Assembly: GCA_010093515.1 (NCBI GenBank)
Contig: MU001677.1
Span: forward strand, 395,654 to 459,653
DNA from: Lineolata rhizophorae
Taxonomy: Eukaryota > Ascomycota > Dothideomycetes > Lineolatales > Lineolataceae
Length of the DNA: 64,000 bases
Direction of reading: 5' to 3'
The notes under the pieces are model-generated. The model saw only the letters and a list, made by a program, of their open reading frames with translations, was not told the origin of the DNA and did no database searches. Below, piece after piece: positions 59,911 through 64,000 of this stretch (within the stretch, counting starts at the first letter, position 1; every line of letters begins with the position of its first letter). Both the position numbers and the translations under genes were made by a program.

Positions 59911-62873
59911 GCTGAGAGGATGAGCTTGGAAAAAAAAAGCCTGAGAAAGAAATGGCGAAAATACAAAAATAAAACGAAAGAATGGTAAAGGTATAAAAAA
60001 GAATAAGGGGTCTGCTGTCTAGAGAAGAAGCGGAACTTCAGGGAGTCCTCTGGTTCTGCTGCAAATGAAGCTTGCCAGCAAGTATGTAGAAAGGAAGTAA
60101 TGATAACTTATTATTCCACGATGCGCCAATGGTACGAGCAAGGTTCGAAATAGCTCTGTATTGCCCATATGTGACGATATGAACGAAGTGCGCTAGAACC
60201 TTCGAAGCTCTCAACTATGGCTGACTGGAGACCAAATGTTCTCTGAATGTTTTCTGTGCAACATGACAGAAACAGTCCAGCTCCACAAGGAACTTTAAAG
60301 TAACACAATAACTATACAAAATTTCTATGGTTGCACCAGGTACAGAAAATGGATATAAATTGTGGCAGGCTCACAGGTAACACCTATGACTGCACGCTTG
60401 CATGTTCGCTCGATATGTGCATCCAATCGCCACCAAAGTCCCCGACATGCGATCTTAATTTGAAGCCTTCAAAACCTGACAAAGGGTCGAAAAAGCAATA
60501 AAGAGAAACGAGGAAATGGGATTGAGACAGGTACCTACTTACTCTAGCATTCCCCAAAATCTGTCTGTCGAGATTTGTATCACATCTCATAGTTTGCATA
60601 GATATCTCCACTTCGTTATGACAAGGTCGACACCACTAGAAGGGAAACGAGCTCTAACCTGTACCTAGATTTTAAGCTTGAAACCTAAATTAGTCGACAT
60701 GATCATCGGAGCCCTTCAACATCGCCCCGGCGAGGAAACATGTCCTGTTTCCCGTAAAATTGGGAAGCGGAAATAAAGGTAGGGAAGATGTGTCCACAAC
60801 TCCACATCATACTTGAGGCAGAGTCACACAACAAAATGAAACGCAGTGACCATATTTCTAACAGCACTCTTTTGCTGGCACGGCCGCATGTTGTGTGGAG
60901 TACAAGGTAGCCTGGAGCTTTTGTTGGAAGCGTGGGACGTCTACAATATGCATGTAGGTTCCCCTTGTACTTCACGCGGCATGTCCATCGTGCTTGTCGT
61001 GGGTAATCTGTGAAGAGACGCACCGTCTGCGGCTTACCTCTAGCTGTTGGCTGAACTGGAATACCGCTTTTGTGCTCTCTACGTGGTACAGAGTGTTCTT
61101 TATTGACTCCTGAATCGGAGTTGAGAACGAAAAGAAATCGCAACCTTTCTTGACTCGGCGCATACCTACAAACATGGCGGAGACATTCCGGCTCGCAACA
61201 CTCGTCGAAAGTTTCTTTTTATTCGCAAGAAGACGCATGAAGCAAAATCATGAGAGCATGTTAGGGCTTCAGTTTCTATTACGAAATGGCCCTTTCAAAA
61301 GTTGACTTTCTGGCGCGGGGATATTTCCCCAAAGGCGAAAACTCTTCTTGGCGAATGGTCCTGAGCGAGTTTCAAGTCGGTGGTGACTCTCGTCCTGTTT
61401 GGGCAGCAATACGCACGAGCGGGGAGCTCCGACCCAGCCCAGGACGCCTTCGTCCGTTCCAGCCAGGAACAAGAGGTCTTCGTGCGGAATAGTGAGGGGG
61501 GAGGTGTGGCTTGTCCACAGCCGCCAGGGGAGGGAGTTGAGTTCAGGGGGCGCAGCCATCGTCGATGGGCGCTCGAGGTGAGGCTCATCAGACGCCGTGG
61601 CCGGGGCATCTCGATGCGAGCCGCGGAGCCAGGGGCCGTGACAATCCCCACAGTTTCGCCTGCGTTCTTTGCACGCGACTGGGCGGTCATGGCGAGACAA
61701 ATTGCAGGCGTAGACGGGGTGCCATCTCGCTTCCCGCCGCCCGGGCGGAGCGGGCGCGGTCTTGGCGTGCGGCGGGTTGCGGCGCTGGCTGCGTCGCGTC
61801 CGTCCTTAGTGCGGTTCGCTTTGCTTTCGACTTTTTTGCTTTCCCCATCACATTGACCCCCTCGTCCTTGCGCGCGCTCTGTCCCTGCCACGAGGTTCGC
61901 CGTTTGAGCTTGTCACGGGTAATCCGCTGTCTGGCTGCTCTCCGCTCTTGGCGGCGGCTTGGCGGGCGGCTTTGTTCTGGACCTCCGACTTGGGCTATCT
62001 GCGGCAATGGCTTTACTTCGGCTAACGATCTCATGAGAGAATCCGGCACCAGTTGACCATTGGCGACTCAGTTGCTGCTCTTCTAATGGCATTCTTGTCA
62101 ATATGATCGACCGGACATGCCTACGAGCTCTGCTACCATTGGCCAAACTGACGTCCAGCGCCTCGCCTGCTGAACGGTGGCCCGGATATGCTCAAACAAT
62201 TGCCGCTCGGAAGTATAACTTCTCGCGGACCACAATTCCTCTCTCGGTTCTAGTTACAACTGCGTAGATTTCCTAAACCGTGCTGTAGTGGTGCGTATGT
62301 AGGCGCCTCCCTGTGAGAGAAGCTAGCCTTGTGTAAGTGTCATTACCTAAGTTGAAGCCACGGCAGCCTCCGGGCACTCCTGGCGGGCAGGTCTGGGCCT
62401 TTCAGGGAGAGGACCCACCTCGAGTCTGGGTAGCGCCATGGTTGACCCAAGAGCACGGTTGTCGGGGACTGTCTCTGTGTCTCTAGGAGATCTGACGATG
62501 CTTCGTGGCGCGTGGTTGGCGGGCCCATTTTTATCTTTCTGGGTGAAGGGGGCTTCTGAGCTTATTTGGTAGCGCCTCGCTGCTCTCCTTGCCCTTTCTC
62601 TTCTTTCCTGGTCGGACTCGGGAGACTTTTCTGTCTGTTTCCTACTCTTGAGGTCTCTTCTCGTCCCATCACTTTCCTTGTTTAGTCTCGTTCCCTTTCC
62701 CTTCTCGAAGTCGGCTGGCCGCTGTGTCTTTATTGATATAGTACCTTTAACGCGCCGGTCGCTTCCACTGAAGAAATAAAGAACAGAAGACTTTCTCACC
62801 TTCATTTCGTTTTACCCTTTCCCTTGTTGGAGGTTAGATCACAAGACAGAAGACATAAAGTTTATCTGCCAGC
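59911..62873. other. Intergenic region
   Basis: About 3 kb. Poly-A-rich 3' flank just after 59930. 61.3-61.9 kb is GC-richer with frames open on both strands; a minus-strand frame at 61269-61700 (containing PWRLWTSHTSPLTIPHEDLL) has a protein-like look but no family. Another minus-strand frame at 62347-62805 is unsupported. Otherwise nothing recognised. Confidence 0.4.
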
Positions 62874-64000
62874 ATGTCCGAAGCATCTTGCCCTATTTCT
62901 GGCATTAGGAGCCAGCTGGGTCGAGGTTGTCCAGCCTCCCAGCGGAAAGGGCCACGCGGATGTGCCTTTGCCGCATTCCAACCCAATGCCGGGGGTTCTA
63001 CGATGTTTGCAGATGTATGTGTCCCTGACGTAAAAGGAGGCGCTAGTTGTGATCAGACAACGAAGATATGCTGACATCAAGATGTCTAGGACCCTGCCGA
63101 AATACAACGTCTTCACGAACAAGAACGCCGCACTATCAACGAAATGCTCATGCCCAAAGCGTATCCCAAAGAAGTCACCAAGAGTCTAAAAAATGCCGAC
63201 GAACTTAACCCACCCGATGACGACGTCCTCGCCATCGCTCTTGGCGCCCCCGCTCGCAGCGTCCTGGCCCGCGCCGAGCAGATCGGGCCGCGGACCGGCT
63301 GGAAAGATGGCTACCTTTCCTCCACGCACGGCTTCTGCCCACCGGACCCGTCTGACGCGCCAGTCGCCCTGCGCGCCACGCCCGGCCGCGTGTGGTCTGA
63401 CCTGTGCGAGCGCATGCCCGGCGTGGTCGCGCGCGGGAACATGCGCAACGCGATTCTGGCGCTGCCGCTCGTGCACGGCACCGCCGACGTGATCCCGGAC
63501 CGGGCTCTATGGGCCGCGACGGTGTGCCTGGGCATCCTGGCTAGCGTGTACCGCTACGAGGAGCGGAACGATGGCAACGACGGCATCACGGTGGCGCCCC
63601 CCCCGGGGACGTTTCGTGGGCTGACGGGCGACGAGGACGACGAGGAGCCAGAGACCAAGGGGATCCCGCGCAATATTGCGATTCCATTGCGTCAAGTCTG
63701 CACGAGGATGGGACGGCCCTTGCCGCATCTCACGCAGTTCGATGTTAGCATTTACAATTATAAGATTAGGGATCCCACAAGCGTGCATCCGTATGTAGCG
63801 CGGTCAGAGAATATGGACCTGAGGTGGCCGGTAAGTCAACTTGGGCAATAGTCCGGAAGAGATTAGAACGAGTGCTAACATAACGAACAGGTTTTCAACG
63901 ATCGAGGCGAGGCCATGTTCCTTCTTTGCATGGCTGAGGTTCATGGCGCGTTTGTTCCCGGGGTGGAGCTTCTTACCCGCTGCCAGGAGGCGGTGATGAA
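62874..64000 (+). CDS. PrnB / indoleamine 2,3-dioxygenase-like protein (DUF1864 type), 3' end outside window
   Basis: By resemblance, a heme-type indole or tryptophan-modifying enzyme family; the assignment rests on memory of the pattern IPRNIAIPLRQVCTRMGRPL, then QFDVSIYNYKIRDP, ENMDLRWP joined to VFNDRGEAMFLLCMAEVHGA, and LLTRCQEAV. Exons 62874-63014, 63090-63830 and 63891 onward fit, all phase 0. Exon 1 encodes a Cys/Gly-rich leader (MSEASCPISGIRSQLGRGCP and GCAFAAFQPNAGGSTMFAD) that runs smoothly into DPAEIQRLHEQERRTINEM. Both introns have GTATGT/GTAAGT donors. The middle has PARSVLARAEQIGPRTGWKD and RMPGVVARGNMRNAILALPL. No heme ligand can be confirmed. The remainder of the gene lies beyond 64000. 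Confidence 0.65.

Noticed and set aside
61269-61891. Minus-strand frames in a GC-richer patch
   Set aside because: Frames open on both strands, no domain, no splice partners; left as intergenic.

Overview
The window is nuclear DNA of a filamentous ascomycete (Pezizomycotina, probably a Sordariomycete). The support is short spliceosomal introns (46 to about 300 nt) with GTATGT/GTAAGT donors and CTAAC/CTGAC branch sites, a fungal-type conventional kinesin, a 151-residue Rad6, a Fungal_trans_2 regulator, and very GC-rich coding blocks beside AT-rich gene-poor tracts. The organism is inferred from gene content only. All exon joins were worked out by hand from splice motifs and frame agreement.

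Left part (1-16.4 kb): a PDK1/Pkh-type kinase on the minus strand whose 3' end leaves the window; a 2.6 kb divergent upstream region; a 1761-codon low-complexity reading frame rich in Pro, Gly, Gln and His; a secreted aldose 1-epimerase in four exons; and a 663-residue unknown protein in three exons.

Middle (17-31 kb): a seven-exon regulator with a Fungal_trans_2-like domain but no visible zinc cluster, divergent from a DUF1989 (urea-carboxylase-associated) gene that converges on an AKR7-like aldo-keto reductase. The three may form a small metabolic group. They are followed by about 7.8 kb of gene-poor, partly AT-rich DNA holding a Cdc4-like WD40 gene with a stop codon where a conserved Trp belongs, then a membrane-anchored short-chain dehydrogenase.

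Right part (32-64 kb): a single-pass Ser/Thr-rich surface protein whose signal peptide sits on a small first exon; mitochondrial Obg GTPase (Mtg2); kinesin-1; Rad6 E2 enzyme; a mitochondrial DEAD-box helicase; an unknown one-helix membrane protein; a secreted GH47 alpha-mannosidase; a further gene-poor AT-rich tract; a 1012-residue unknown protein; and the 5' part of a PrnB/indoleamine-dioxygenase-like gene cut by the window end.

Most genes are housekeeping (kinase signalling, motor transport, DNA-damage tolerance, mitochondrial translation and RNA) with accessory metabolic genes at 17-30 kb and 62.9-64 kb. I saw no convincing tRNA, rRNA, CRISPR, intact transposon or virus-derived element.
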